A DNA stretch of 64,000 bases from CAVUMR01 sp963742715 (GCA_963742715.1 CAVUMR010000001.1:186001-250000); one strand, 5' to 3'. Positions 8,814 through 19,697 are shown, numbered from the stretch's first letter. Translations and numbers: made by a program. Notes: a model not told the origin generated them from the sequence alone.

Positions 8814-9322
8814 CTGTTGAGCACCCGGTCCAGCTCGGACGGGTCGTACCACTCCAACTCGTGGTCCTCGGCGCCGTCCACCACGAACTGGGCGTCCGGG
8901 TCACCGGCTTCGGCCTCGTCCACCGCCGACACAGCCGCCGACACGTCCGGCTCGGCTCCCGGCCCGTCCACGTGCAGCGCGGCGATCGTCGGCAACGACA
9001 CCGGGGCGGAGATCCGTACCGTGCTCGAGCCCAGGTCCTGATCCACCGAGCCGATCACGCTCGCCGGTACGTCCACGGAGATCACCGCGCGCCGGCGGGG
9101 CGCCCCGGGATCGCGACGGAGCAGGTGCAGGGCGGCCTGTGCGGCGCGGGTGAACGCGACGTACTCCAGCTCCTCTTCGTCGCCCTCGGCGTACCACTCC
9201 CGCAGCGCCGGCGTGACCGCGTGTGCGACCAGCGGGGTCAGGCCCAGTTCCCCGTTCTCGCGGAGCCCGGCGAGCAGCGGCAGCGTGCCCGGCACGTACA
9301 CCCGGGTCAGGTCTTCGTTCAT
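8810..9322 (-). CDS. DUF6912 family protein
   Basis: A 170-residue soluble protein starting MNEDLTRVYVPGTLPLLAGL, with conserved core segments LVAHAVTPALREWY, EELEYVAFTRAAQAALHLL and RRAVISVDVP. This pattern matches the actinobacteria-restricted DUF6912 family of small hypothetical proteins; I recognise the family but not a function. The C-terminus is acidic and ends LEWYDPSELDRVLNS. It lies immediately downstream of the WS/DGAT-like gene on the same strand (49-bp gap) and may be co-transcribed. It overlaps the convergent membrane-protein gene by four bases. Confidence 0.7.
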   Translation of the reverse strand: MNEDLTRVYVPGTLPLLAGLRENGELGLTPLVAHAVTPALREWYAEGDEEELEYVAFTRAAQAALHLLRRDPGAPRRRAVISVDVPASVIGSVDQDLGSSTVRISAPVSLPTIAALHVDGPGAEPDVSAAVSAVDEAEAGDPDAQFVVDGAEDHELEWYDPSELDRVLNS

Positions 9323-9371
9323 CGCACTGTCTCCGCCAGCCTCCCGGTCACCCGGCGGTTCCGGGCGGCCC

Positions 9372-10787
9372 TCACCGGATGGTCTCCGCCAGCTCGGCCA
9401 ACGACTCGTCGATCATGTCCCCGAGGACGGGCAGATCGGGCATCGCTTTCGCGTCGGCGGTCAATCCGTAGTACACACCACCGTTGTACGACGTGAGTCC
9501 GATCGCCAGCGCCTGCCCCTTGGCCAGCGGCACCACGGGATAGGTCTCGAGCAACCGGGCACCGGCGAGGTACAGCGGCACCTGCGGCCCCGGACCGTTC
9601 GTCACCACCAGGTTGTACCGGCGCCGGGACAGTCCGAACGCCGCCTTGGCACCGAGCGCGTGCAGCGTCGGCGGGGCGAAGCCGGACAGTCGGGAGAGCG
9701 TATCGGCGTCGACGAACCGGCCGGTCTGCCGGTCGGTGTTCAGCGCGTACGAGATCTGGTGCAGCCGTACCACCGGGTTCGGCTCGCCGATCGGCAGGTC
9801 CACCAGGTACGTCGCCACCCGGGTGCCGCCGGCCGCGACGGTGTGCGCGGCGGTGGCGTCGTCGGCCACCCCTACCGGCACCATCGCGCGGAGCGCGGTC
9901 TGCGCGTTCACCGCCGCGCCACGGGTCATCAGCCAGGTACGCAACGCGCCGGTGATGGTCGCGAGCACCACGTCGTTCACGGTCGCGCCGTGGCTGCGCC
10001 GGATCCGGCGGTACGTCTCCAGGTCGTGCCGGACCGTGCCGAAGCGCCGGTGCGAGCTGATCGGCACATTGAGCGGGCTCGGTGGCGCCGGCCGCGCCGC
10101 GGCGAGCAGCTCGCTGGCCGCCGCCGCGGCCAGCAGTCCGGTGGCGGTACCGGCCGCGCTGGTCAGCGCCCGACGCACCCCGAGCAGCCCCAGCCACACC
10201 GTTTCGGCCATCTCGCTCGGCCGGCGCACCAGGTCGTTCACCGCGTCGGCGATCAGGGTCACATCGCTCGGCGCGGGGCTCGGCAGCCAGCCGTCCGGTC
10301 GCACCGCCCGCTGCCGGGCAGTGGTGTCGAGTACCACCTGGGCGAGGTCGACCGAGGTGCCGCCGACCATCGCCTCGTGCGTCTTCCACAACACGCCCGC
10401 CCGACCACGGGACATGCCCTCGATGACGTACATCTCCCACAGCGGCCGGTGCTGGTCGAGTGGCCGGGCCATCACCCGGGCGACGAACTCGTGCAGCTCG
10501 GCGTCGCCACCGGGCCTGGGCAGCACCGCCCGGCGTACGTGATAGCCGAGGTCGAAGTCGGGATCGTCGATCCACACCGGCCGGGCCAGCTCGCCCGGCA
10601 CCCGTTGGATCCGCTGCCGGTACCGCGGCACCAGCGACAGCCGCCGTTCCACCAGCGCGACCACGTCGTCCCGGGTGAGCCCCCGGCGACCCGGCTTCAC
10701 CAGGCCGACGCTGCCCACATGCAGCGGTGCGGTGGTGTCCTCGCGATAGAGGTACGACACGTCCTGCGCGCTGAGCCGGTCGGTCAT
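9372..10787 (-). CDS. WS/DGAT-type O-acyltransferase homologue with degenerate active site
   Basis: Member of the bacterial wax ester synthase/diacylglycerol acyltransferase family that makes storage lipids from acyl-CoA. ATG 10785-10787 starts MTDRLSAQDVSYLYRED, the usual beginning. Conserved blocks are PLWEMYVIEG (115-124), NDVVLATITGALRTWL and, near the C-terminus, the NLVVTNGPGP motif. The catalytic HHxxxDG is replaced by HEAMVGG at residues 137-143: the second His is Glu and the Asp is Gly. At 471 residues length is normal. It occupies the place of tgs3 next to Rv3235 in mycobacteria. It may be inactive or act on a different substrate. Confidence 0.85.
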   Translation of the reverse strand: MTDRLSAQDVSYLYREDTTAPLHVGSVGLVKPGRRGLTRDDVVALVERRLSLVPRYRQRIQRVPGELARPVWIDDPDFDLGYHVRRAVLPRPGGDAELHEFVARVMARPLDQHRPLWEMYVIEGMSRGRAGVLWKTHEAMVGGTSVDLAQVVLDTTARQRAVRPDGWLPSPAPSDVTLIADAVNDLVRRPSEMAETVWLGLLGVRRALTSAAGTATGLLAAAAASELLAAARPAPPSPLNVPISSHRRFGTVRHDLETYRRIRRSHGATVNDVVLATITGALRTWLMTRGAAVNAQTALRAMVPVGVADDATAAHTVAAGGTRVATYLVDLPIGEPNPVVRLHQISYALNTDRQTGRFVDADTLSRLSGFAPPTLHALGAKAAFGLSRRRYNLVVTNGPGPQVPLYLAGARLLETYPVVPLAKGQALAIGLTSYNGGVYYGLTADAKAMPDLPVLGDMIDESLAELAETIR

Positions 10788-10937
10788 CGCTGCGCTCGCA
10801 CCTCGCACCTCCAGAAACGGGCCTTCATCGTGGCACGGCGGATGCTCGTATCCGCACGGGTCGCCCGGCCGGCCGTACGTTATCGATGGCAAACTAAGCC
10901 AACGGCGCTATTCTCATCCATCGTGGAGGCCGCCGGC

Positions 10938-11183
10938 ATGCCGACCGGGCAGATCCGGTTCCTACAGCTCGCCGATGTGGCGGACGAGCTGAACGTCAGC
11001 GTGTCGCAGGTCTACCACATGGTGCGCAGCGGAGAGCTGCCCGCGATCAAGGTCGGTGGCCGCGGCCAGTGGCGGGTCGAGCGGGCCAAGCTCGAGGACT
11101 ACATCTCGCAGAAGTACGCCGAGACCGCCGACTGGGTGCAGTCAAACCCGCTGGTCGGCCGCGACGAGCTGGACGAGCTCTAG
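10938..11183 (+). CDS. Small helix-turn-helix DNA-binding protein (excisionase/BldC-like fold)
   Basis: An 81-residue protein; ATG 10938-10940 has GGAGG upstream. FLQLADVADELNVSVSQVYHMVRSGELPAIKVGGRGQWR is a MerR/excisionase-type winged HTH (HTH_17), followed by a helical ISQKYAETADWVQ tail. Proteins of this exact style are found next to the Rv3235/secA region in many actinobacteria. It is probably a DNA-binding regulator of housekeeping genes; target unknown. It is divergently arranged from the WS/DGAT-like gene, with 150 bp between the start codons that must contain both promoters. Confidence 0.82.
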   Translation: MPTGQIRFLQLADVADELNVSVSQVYHMVRSGELPAIKVGGRGQWRVERAKLEDYISQKYAETADWVQSNPLVGRDELDEL

Positions 11184-11185
11184 GC

Positions 11186-11313
11186 GCGCCGCTCCGCGTC
11201 GCCACCCGCGGCGAACCGCTGCCCGCGCAACCCGTCGCCGGGCGCCGCTCCGCGTTCCACTCGCGACCACCGCTGCCCGCGCAAACACGTCGCCGGGCAC
11301 CGCTCCGCATTCC
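11186..11313. repeat. 55/56-bp imperfect tandem repeat, two copies plus a partial third
   Basis: Units at 11186-11241 and 11242-11296 both begin GCGCCGCTCCGCGT and end CGTCGCCGG, with 17 bp of a third copy to 11313. Together with the rest of 11184-11485 this fills the 300-bp gap between the HTH gene and the Rv3235-like gene. No ORF is supported here. The AT-richer stretch 11400-11445 with two AAGCAAACG copies (11425-11443) is the likely promoter region. Confidence 0.8.
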
Positions 11314-11362
11314 AGCCCCCGCGCAATCGGCTCAATCACCGCGAACGCCTGCCCTCGCCCGG

Positions 11363-11371
11363 TTATCCACA
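11363..11371 (+). promoter_or_regulatory. Perfect DnaA-box 9-mer TTATCCACA
   Basis: TTATCCACA matches the consensus DnaA box and is unlikely by composition in such GC-rich DNA. It is a single site upstream of the Rv3235-like gene, so an origin is not implied. It could titrate DnaA or couple expression to replication; chance remains possible. Confidence 0.3.
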
Positions 11372-11485
11372 GGTTCAGGACGGGATCTTGACCCATCGCC
11401 GTGCGCCGATTAGAAATCTCTCGTAAGCAAACGAAAGCAAACGCAGGGATTGGCCGCGCTCGGCTTCCCGGCAAGGAGGTCCACC

Positions 11486-12067
11486 ATGACGGCACTGCTC
11501 GCGACGCCGGCGCAGGTGCGGATCCGCCCGATCCCATGGGTCGAACCGCCCCGCGACGACGAGCGGCCGCCGACACTGCGGGCGGTGCCGTCGACCGAAC
11601 GGGAGCTGCCGCTCGACTGGGGATCACGCCGGTCCCGGCTGCGCCCGGTCGGCTCGTCGACCGGAGGCGCTGGCCGGGCCGGTCGGGACAGCGGAGGTCC
11701 GACCGGCCGTGGTCACCGAGCCGTCCCGGGTGGCCCCGGGCTGCCGGCGCCATCGGAGGCGCAGATCGCGGCGCGCAGGTTCGTGCACGCGTGCGTGGAG
11801 ACGTTGATCGGCCGGCGACCGCTGCGCCACCTCGAAGGACTGACAACCATCGAGGGGTACGACTGCGTCGAGCGCGAGATCGCGCCCGCGGCCGCGCGCA
11901 AGGGACAGGCGCCGGTGAGCGTCCGCGTGGTGCGGGTCGGCGAGCCGGTCGACGGGGTCGCGGAAGCCGCGGCGGTGCTGGCCCGGGGCGACCGGCACTG
12001 GGCGGTCGCGCTGCGGCTGGAGCGGCACCACGGGCAGTGGCTGTGCGCGTTCCTGCAGGTCATCTGA
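11486..12067 (+). CDS. Rv3235 family protein
   Basis: A 193-residue protein. ATG 11486-11488 has an excellent AAGGAGG site eight bases upstream. The first 90 residues are Pro/Arg/Gly-rich and probably disordered. The conserved domain (about 95-193) begins EAQIAARRFVHACVETLIGRRPLRHLEG and ends HWAVALRLERHHGQWLCAFLQVI, the pattern of the Rv3235 family that sits beside secA1 in actinobacteria. The resemblance to SEC-C-adjacent or NTF2-like helpers is only suggestive, and no function is established. The last 54 bases of the gene are duplicated in tandem just after the stop. A bidirectional terminator then separates it from the convergent secA. Confidence 0.75.
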   Translation: MTALLATPAQVRIRPIPWVEPPRDDERPPTLRAVPSTERELPLDWGSRRSRLRPVGSSTGGAGRAGRDSGGPTGRGHRAVPGGPGLPAPSEAQIAARRFVHACVETLIGRRPLRHLEGLTTIEGYDCVEREIAPAAARKGQAPVSVRVVRVGEPVDGVAEAAAVLARGDRHWAVALRLERHHGQWLCAFLQVI

Positions 12068-12126
12068 CTCCGGCTGGAGCCGCACGACGGCAGTGGCTGT
12101 GCGCGTTCCTGCAGGTCATCTGAGCT
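12014..12126 (+). repeat. Tandem duplication of the 3' end of the Rv3235-like gene, including its stop
   Basis: Copy one (12014-12070) encodes the last 17 residues and the stop. Copy two (12071-12126) repeats it with four differences, including one lost base, and ends in an identical QWLCAFLQVI-type sequence plus TGA. The second copy is untranslated unless the first stop is bypassed. Confidence 0.9.
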
Positions 12127-12142
12127 CTACTGGAGGGGGAAA

Positions 12143-12177
12143 GGCGGCGGGGCGGTCGATTCGACCGCCCCGCCGCC
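12143..12177. terminator. Bidirectional stem-loop terminator
   Basis: Perfect 17-bp arms (GGCGGCGGGGCGGTCGA and its complement) flank a single T. The hairpin lies between the convergent Rv3235-like and secA genes, about 60 bp from the secA stop, and can serve both strands. Confidence 0.85.
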
Positions 12178-12236
12178 CGCTACAACCTCTGTCGCCGACG
12201 ATGCCGACGACCCGCGGGTCTGCCCGCGCGTACGAC

Positions 12237-15123
<2,887 letters not shown>

Positions 15124-15428
15124 GGGTCAACGCTCCCTGGGATATCTCAGACGCCCATCGTAGGCAGGTCGACGGGCAACCTGCCGCTCCCGTCCGGCTT
15201 CGTTGCTTTCCGGCCGCGTGAACAGCATGTTCCGGGCAGCCCGCGCGACACCGGACACCCGGCTCCACCTGGCAAAACGCCAGTAACCCAGCCAACGCCG
15301 CCCGGGTCCTGGGCAGCCGCCGCGCCAGCGCCGCCCCGGTGTCCGCAGAACCGCGGAGAGCCGGACCGGCGGCGCGTGCGGCCGGAACCCGGTGGAACGG
15401 ACCGCCCTGCGGCGGCAGGATCTCCGGC
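15124..15428. other. Intergenic region between divergent secA and GNAT genes
   Basis: 305 bp with no supported ORF. It must hold the secA promoter on the minus strand and the GNAT promoter on the plus strand. A short inverted repeat GCAGGT/ACCTGC lies close to the secA start. I see no clear -35/-10 pair or riboswitch. Confidence 0.5.
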
Positions 15429-16604
15429 ATGGAGCAGGTGGAGATCCACGAGGCCGGGCTGGTCCTGCGGCCGTGGCAGGCCGCCGACATCCCCCAGCTG
15501 TACCGCGCCGGCCAGGATCCGGACGTGCACCGGTGGACCGCCGTGCCCAGTCCGTACACCGAGGACCGGGCCCGGGAGTTCGCCACGGAGTTCACTCCGC
15601 GCGTCTGGTCGGCCGGTACCGGAGCACCGGTCGGGGTGTTCGACGCGGAGACCGGCGAGCTGCTCGGCTCCAACGGGCTGATCTTCCTGGACTTGGAGCA
15701 CGGGGTCGCCGAGGTCGGCTACTGGACCGCGCCGTGGGGTCGCGGCCGGCGGGTGGCCGAGAACGGTACCCGGGCGATCGCCCGGTGGGCGTTCGGCAAG
15801 CTCGGCGTACACCGTCTGGTCTGGCGGGCCGAGGTGGGCAACCACGCGTCCCGGCTGGTGGCGGAGCGGGTCGGCATGACCTTCGAGGGTGTCCAGCGGG
15901 GCGGGGAGCGCGGGCACGACGGCAGCCCGCTGGACATGTGGGTCGCCGCCCTGTTGCCCGGCGAGCTGCGCGAGGCCGACGCTCCGCTCACCCCCGCCCT
16001 GCGCCGGGCCGCCCGGCGCACCGCCACCTTCATGGCCGCGCAACCCTCCCTGACCACCCAAGCAGCGGGGGTACCGGTCACCCTGCGGCCGGTGGCGGAC
16101 CGGGACATCGACGCGATCGTCGCGTCCTGCGACGATCCGGAGTCGCTCCGCTGGACCACGATTCCGGACCCGTACCGGACCAAGGACGCCGAATACTTCG
16201 CGTACCAGCACGCGCCGGCGTTGTGGCGGCGCGGCGACGGGGCCGTGTACGCGATCTGCGGTCCGGATGGCGGGTACGCCGGCTCCATCGAGCTGCGGAT
16301 CGGCACCGCCGACCCGACCAGTGGGGATGTCGGGTTCCTGGTCGCCCCGTGGGCGCGCGGACGCGGGTACGCCAGCGCGGCACTGCGCGCGTTGTGCGCC
16401 TGGGGGTTCGGCGCCTTCTCCCTCGACCGGATCGAATGGCGCGCGTACGTCGGGAACCACGGCTCCCGGCGCGTGGCGGAACGGGCCGGGTTCACCGTCG
16501 AGGGAGTCGCCCGGCAGGCGCTGGTCCACCGCGGCGTTCGCCGGGACTGTTGGGTCGGCGCGGTGCTCGCCAGCGACTACGCGGCGGACCCGGCGGTGCC
16601 CTGA
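15429..16604 (+). CDS. Double-domain GNAT acetyltransferase (RimJ/RimL type)
   Basis: A 391-residue protein made of two complete GNAT folds. Domain one (residues 5-180) starts LVLRPWQAADIPQLYRAG and has the acetyl-CoA loop WGRGRRVAENG. Domain two (about 218-385) starts VTLRPVADRDIDAIVAS and has WARGRGYASAALRAL. Both carry the WRAxVGNHxSRxVAER segment typical of ribosomal-protein-type N-acetyltransferases. I chose the ATG at 15429 because homology begins there; an open frame extends 90 bp upstream. The substrate is unknown. It ends at a strong bidirectional terminator. A second two-domain GNAT lies 1.9 kb downstream. Confidence 0.85.
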   Translation: MEQVEIHEAGLVLRPWQAADIPQLYRAGQDPDVHRWTAVPSPYTEDRAREFATEFTPRVWSAGTGAPVGVFDAETGELLGSNGLIFLDLEHGVAEVGYWTAPWGRGRRVAENGTRAIARWAFGKLGVHRLVWRAEVGNHASRLVAERVGMTFEGVQRGGERGHDGSPLDMWVAALLPGELREADAPLTPALRRAARRTATFMAAQPSLTTQAAGVPVTLRPVADRDIDAIVASCDDPESLRWTTIPDPYRTKDAEYFAYQHAPALWRRGDGAVYAICGPDGGYAGSIELRIGTADPTSGDVGFLVAPWARGRGYASAALRALCAWGFGAFSLDRIEWRAYVGNHGSRRVAERAGFTVEGVARQALVHRGVRRDCWVGAVLASDYAADPAVP

Positions 16605-16609
16605 CGCGG

Positions 16610-16641
16610 CAGGGCCGCCCCGTTCTCGCGGGGCGGCCCTG
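16610..16641. terminator. Bidirectional stem-loop terminator
   Basis: Perfect 13-bp arms CAGGGCCGCCCCG/CGGGGCGGCCCTG with a TTCTCG loop. It lies six bases beyond the GNAT stop and 20 bp from the stop of the convergent lysozyme-like gene. Confidence 0.88.
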
Positions 16642-16660
16642 ACACCGGTGTGGTTGGACG

Positions 16661-17200
16661 TCAGCCGTGACCACCCGAGGGCGCGACACCACCGGTGGCG
16701 TCCACGCCTTCCTGGGCCTCGCCGAGGTAGTTCGCGTACACCCCGCTGTTGTACGTCGACCACGGCTGCCAGTTCGAGCCGCCGCTGGAGATCGCGTACG
16801 CGCCGGACGCGTTGCAGTACAGGTCGTACGCGCACGCGTCATCGACCTCGGGGTGGTAGCAGTCGTTGATCTGCCAGGCACCGCGGTCGTTCGAGCCGTT
16901 CGGGCAGCCGCTGGTCGGGCCGTTGCTACCGGTGGCGCCGGGGTTGCAGCCGGACTCGGCGAGCGCGACCGCGACCGCGGTGACCAGCCCGTCGCCGCCG
17001 AAGCCGGCGGACCGGGCGGCGTTCGCGCAGTCGATGGACCGCTGCGTGGCCATGATGCTCGGACCGGTTGCGGTGGCGGCCGGAGCGCCGACGCTCGCCG
17101 GCGTGGTGGCGGTCGAGGCCACCGCCGTGCTGGGAGTGGCGAGGGCCAGCGCGGCCGTGGCGGCCACGGCGAAGCCGAGGGTAAGAGCGCGAAGTCGCAT
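16661..17200 (-). CDS. Secreted lysozyme-like (SLT/Rpf-type) muralytic protein
   Basis: A 179-residue exported protein. ATG 17198-17200 starts MRLRALTLGFAVAATAALAL, a Sec signal peptide probably cleaved near residue 28 (TAVA/S). The mature part shows a lysozyme-like fold: helix DCANAARSAGFGGDGLVTAVAVALAESGCNPGA with the likely catalytic Glu82, then DRGAWQIND and YNSGVYANYLGE. At least six cysteines suggest disulfides. It probably cleaves peptidoglycan and acts outside the cell in growth or resuscitation. The upstream region has a symmetric TCGCAA-N11-TTGCGA site. I looked for a c-di-AMP riboswitch, common before such genes, and did not see one. Confidence 0.75.
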   Translation of the reverse strand: MRLRALTLGFAVAATAALALATPSTAVASTATTPASVGAPAATATGPSIMATQRSIDCANAARSAGFGGDGLVTAVAVALAESGCNPGATGSNGPTSGCPNGSNDRGAWQINDCYHPEVDDACAYDLYCNASGAYAISSGGSNWQPWSTYNSGVYANYLGEAQEGVDATGGVAPSGGHG

Positions 17201-17253
17201 GCGTACCCGTCCTTGAGCGAAGGGGCAGGGGGCAGGACCCTTACGATTGATCA

Positions 17254-17276
17254 TCGCAAGTATGTCCGAATTGCGA
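17254..17276. promoter_or_regulatory. Inverted repeat upstream of the lysozyme-like gene
   Basis: TCGCAA and TTGCGA half-sites separated by 11 bp, centred about 65 bp upstream of the start codon in an AT-rich patch. It may be an operator or a chance palindrome. Confidence 0.3.
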
Positions 17277-17339
17277 CTTATTCCTAGCATTTACCCCGAA
17301 ATGTGTCCAGGCCGGACATCCTGTCGATCGTGGCCGCCG

Positions 17340-17445
17340 ATCCGCGGGCGTGCGGTTCGGACAGCCGTGTCCGCTGCCGTGCGTTTCAGCGGCCTATCCG
17401 CGGCCGTCGCGGTTCTCTCACCTCATCCGCGGCCGTGCGGTTCGG
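17340..17445. repeat. Dispersed 21-bp copies of the 3' end of the hydroquinone-reductase gene
   Basis: ATCCGCGGCCGTGCGGTTCGG at 17425-17445 encodes the last residues of the next gene. A copy with one mismatch lies at 17340-17360 and a more degenerate one at about 17396-17415, both downstream of that gene's stop codon. Confidence 0.65.
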
Positions 17446-18388
17446 TCCAGCTGGACGGGTCCGGGCCGAGCGGCACGATCCGGCTCGGGTTGAGCTTGTC
17501 GTGGGTGCAGTAGTAGTGCCGCTTGATGTGGTCGAAGTCGACCGTGTCGCCGAAGCCGCTGGTCTGGTACAGATCCCGCGCGTACGCCCACAGCACCGGC
17601 AACTCGGCGAGCTTGTGCCGGTTGCACTTGAAGTGGCCGTGGTACACCGCGTCGAACCGCACCAGCGTGGTGAACAGCCGTACGTCCGCCTCGGTGATCC
17701 GGTCACCCATCAGGAACCGCCGGTCGCGGAGCCGCTCGCCGAGCCAGTCCAGCCGGGCGAACAGCGGCCGGAACGCGGCCTCGTACGCGCGCTGCCCCGA
17801 GGCGAAGCCGCACTTGTACACACCGTTGTTGACGTCAGCGTAGATCGCGTCCATGACCGGGTGCAGTTCCGCGCGCAACTCCACCGGGTACAGGTCCGGC
17901 GCGTCCGGTCGGTGGTACGCCCGCCACTCGGTGGACAGGTCGAGCGTCAACTGCGGGTAGTCGTTGGTCACGACGGTTCCGGTACGGGTGTCGATCAGGG
18001 CCGGCACGGTGACCCGACCGGAGTACGACGGATCGCTCGCCTGGTACGCCTCGGCCAGAAAGCTGATGCCGAGCACCGGGTCGCGACCGTCCGGATCCAG
18101 GCCGAACCGCCAACCGCGCTCGTCCCGGATGGGGTCGACGACCGCGAGTGAGATGGCGTCCTCCAGTCCGAGCAGCCGCCGCACGATCACCGCGCGATGC
18201 GCCCACGGACACGCCTTCGACACCACCAGCCGGTACCGCCCCGGCTCCACCGGCCAGCGGCCCTGCTCGTCCGGACCCTCGCCCGGGGCCGCCGCCGAGT
18301 CCGCGGTCACCCGGCCGGTGAAGCGATTCGGCTGGCGTACGAACTCGCCACGGTCCCCGGTCTCTGCGGTGAATTGTGCGGTCGTCAT
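17423..18388 (-). CDS. Glutathionyl-hydroquinone reductase-type (Xi-class GST) protein
   Basis: A 321-residue protein; ATG 18386-18388 follows GGTGAGGG. The thioredoxin-fold domain has the catalytic Cys60 in KACPWAHR, then VTVPALIDTRTGTVVTNDYPQLT. The C-terminal all-helical domain has NNGVYKCGFASGQRAYEAAF and LFTTLVRFDAVYHGHFKCNRHKL, the hallmarks of the YqjG/PcpF family. In actinobacteria, which lack glutathione, homologues are thought to reduce mycothiolyl-hydroquinones (inference from family). It is divergent from the second GNAT gene with a 67-bp spacer. Confidence 0.88.
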   Translation of the reverse strand: MTTAQFTAETGDRGEFVRQPNRFTGRVTADSAAAPGEGPDEQGRWPVEPGRYRLVVSKACPWAHRAVIVRRLLGLEDAISLAVVDPIRDERGWRFGLDPDGRDPVLGISFLAEAYQASDPSYSGRVTVPALIDTRTGTVVTNDYPQLTLDLSTEWRAYHRPDAPDLYPVELRAELHPVMDAIYADVNNGVYKCGFASGQRAYEAAFRPLFARLDWLGERLRDRRFLMGDRITEADVRLFTTLVRFDAVYHGHFKCNRHKLAELPVLWAYARDLYQTSGFGDTVDFDHIKRHYYCTHDKLNPSRIVPLGPDPSSWTEPHGRG

Positions 18389-18455
18389 ACCCTCACCCTG
18401 CCCGCTGCGACCAGGATCCAACCCACAGGACGTGTGCCGGAAGGGATGGCGCCTG

Positions 18456-19574
18456 ATGACGCAGTTTCCCCAGGAGGAGTTGCGCACCGACCAGGTGGTG
18501 TTGCGCCGGCCGTCGGGATCCGACGTCGACGACCTGGTCACCGCCGCCGCCGATCCGGCGTTCGTCCGGTTCCTGCCGCACCTGCCCCACCCGTACACCC
18601 AGCGGGACGCGCACTGGTGGCTCGAGGAGGGCGTGCCGGCGACCTGGCGGTCCGGTGGTACCGCGTTCACGATCGCGGATCCGGCCAGCGGCCGGTTGCT
18701 CGGTGGTACCGGCGTCGGCAGAGTCTTCGGCGGCGTGGGCGAGATCGGCTACTGGGTGGCGCCGTGGGCACGCCGCCGCGGGGTCGCCACCACCGCGGTA
18801 CGCCTGCACGCCGCATGGATCTTCCGCCATGGCCTCGCCCGGCTGGAACTGATGACCGACCCGGAGAACGTGCCGAGCCAGCGGGTCGCGCTCGCCGCCG
18901 GATTCCAGCGTGAAGGTGTCCGCCGGTCCGGTGGCTTCGGCGCCGGCGACCACCGGTACGACCAGGTGTCCTACGCCCGGCTCGCCACCGATCCGGGTGG
19001 GCCGACACCCCGGCTGCTGCCGGACCTGCCCGGCGGCGAGCTCTCCGACGCGACCGTCACGCTGCGGCCACTCGACGCCGGTGACGTGGCGGACTCGTAC
19101 CGGCTGCGGCAACTGCACGACGTGGTGACCACCTCGGTGTCGCCGTACCCGCCGAGCCGCGACCAGATCGTCCGCCGGTGCGCGCTCGGGCCCAGCATGT
19201 GGCTGTCCGGCGCCGCCGCGGCGTTGACCATCCGGGATTCCGGCACCGACTCGTACCTCGGCGAGATCGCGTTGTACTACCAGGACCCGCTGGTACGGCA
19301 GGGCACGATCGGGTACGACCTGACACCGGCCGCGCGTGGTCGCGGGTACGCCGCGCGGGCGGTACGACTCCTCGCCGGCTGGGCGTTCGGAACCGCCGGC
19401 CTCACCCGGCTGACGGCGTGGACCCGTACCGACAACACGGCTTCCCAGCGGGTACTCGTGCGGTGTGGTTTCGTCCGGGTCGGCATCGACCGCGGCCGGC
19501 TGCCGGGCGCCGACGGCCAGCTCATCGACACGGTCACGTTCGACCTGTTACCCGAGGATCTGGTGCCGTCCTGA
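18456..19574 (+). CDS. Second double-domain GNAT acetyltransferase
   Basis: A 372-residue protein with two GNAT folds. Domain one (residues 10-170) runs from VVLRRPSGSDVDDLVTAAAD to a WARRRGVATTAVRLHAAW acetyl-CoA loop. Domain two (about 200-360) runs from VTLRPLDAGDVADSYRLRQL to AARGRGYAARAVRLLAGWAF and ends VTFDLLPEDLVPS. ATG 18456 is preceded by GGAAGGG at 10 bases. It shares architecture but not close sequence with the GNAT at 15429. Substrate unknown. It converges on the Ca2+/H+ antiporter gene across a 16-bp tandem repeat. Confidence 0.83.
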   Translation: MTQFPQEELRTDQVVLRRPSGSDVDDLVTAAADPAFVRFLPHLPHPYTQRDAHWWLEEGVPATWRSGGTAFTIADPASGRLLGGTGVGRVFGGVGEIGYWVAPWARRRGVATTAVRLHAAWIFRHGLARLELMTDPENVPSQRVALAAGFQREGVRRSGGFGAGDHRYDQVSYARLATDPGGPTPRLLPDLPGGELSDATVTLRPLDAGDVADSYRLRQLHDVVTTSVSPYPPSRDQIVRRCALGPSMWLSGAAAALTIRDSGTDSYLGEIALYYQDPLVRQGTIGYDLTPAARGRGYAARAVRLLAGWAFGTAGLTRLTAWTRTDNTASQRVLVRCGFVRVGIDRGRLPGADGQLIDTVTFDLLPEDLVPS

Positions 19575-19598
19575 CGACGCGGGCCCCCTCGAGTAACC

Positions 19599-19662
19599 GA
19601 GCCGCCGAGTTACCGAGCCGCCGCGTTATCGAGCCGCCGAGTTACCGAACCGCCGCCTTCCC
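19599..19662. repeat. 16-bp tandem repeat, four copies, intergenic
   Basis: GAGCCGCCGAGTTACC repeats four times with variants, preceded by a half unit (GAGTAACC). It fills the gap between two convergent stop codons. The period is not a multiple of three. Confidence 0.85.
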
Positions 19663-19697
19663 GAGCGGGCCGCATTCCCGGCCGCGCCGCTGGCGGC

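Noticed and set aside
17201..17422. c-di-AMP (ydaO) riboswitch upstream of the lysozyme-like gene
   Set aside because: Common before such genes in actinobacteria, but the conserved riboswitch core was not seen in the short leader.
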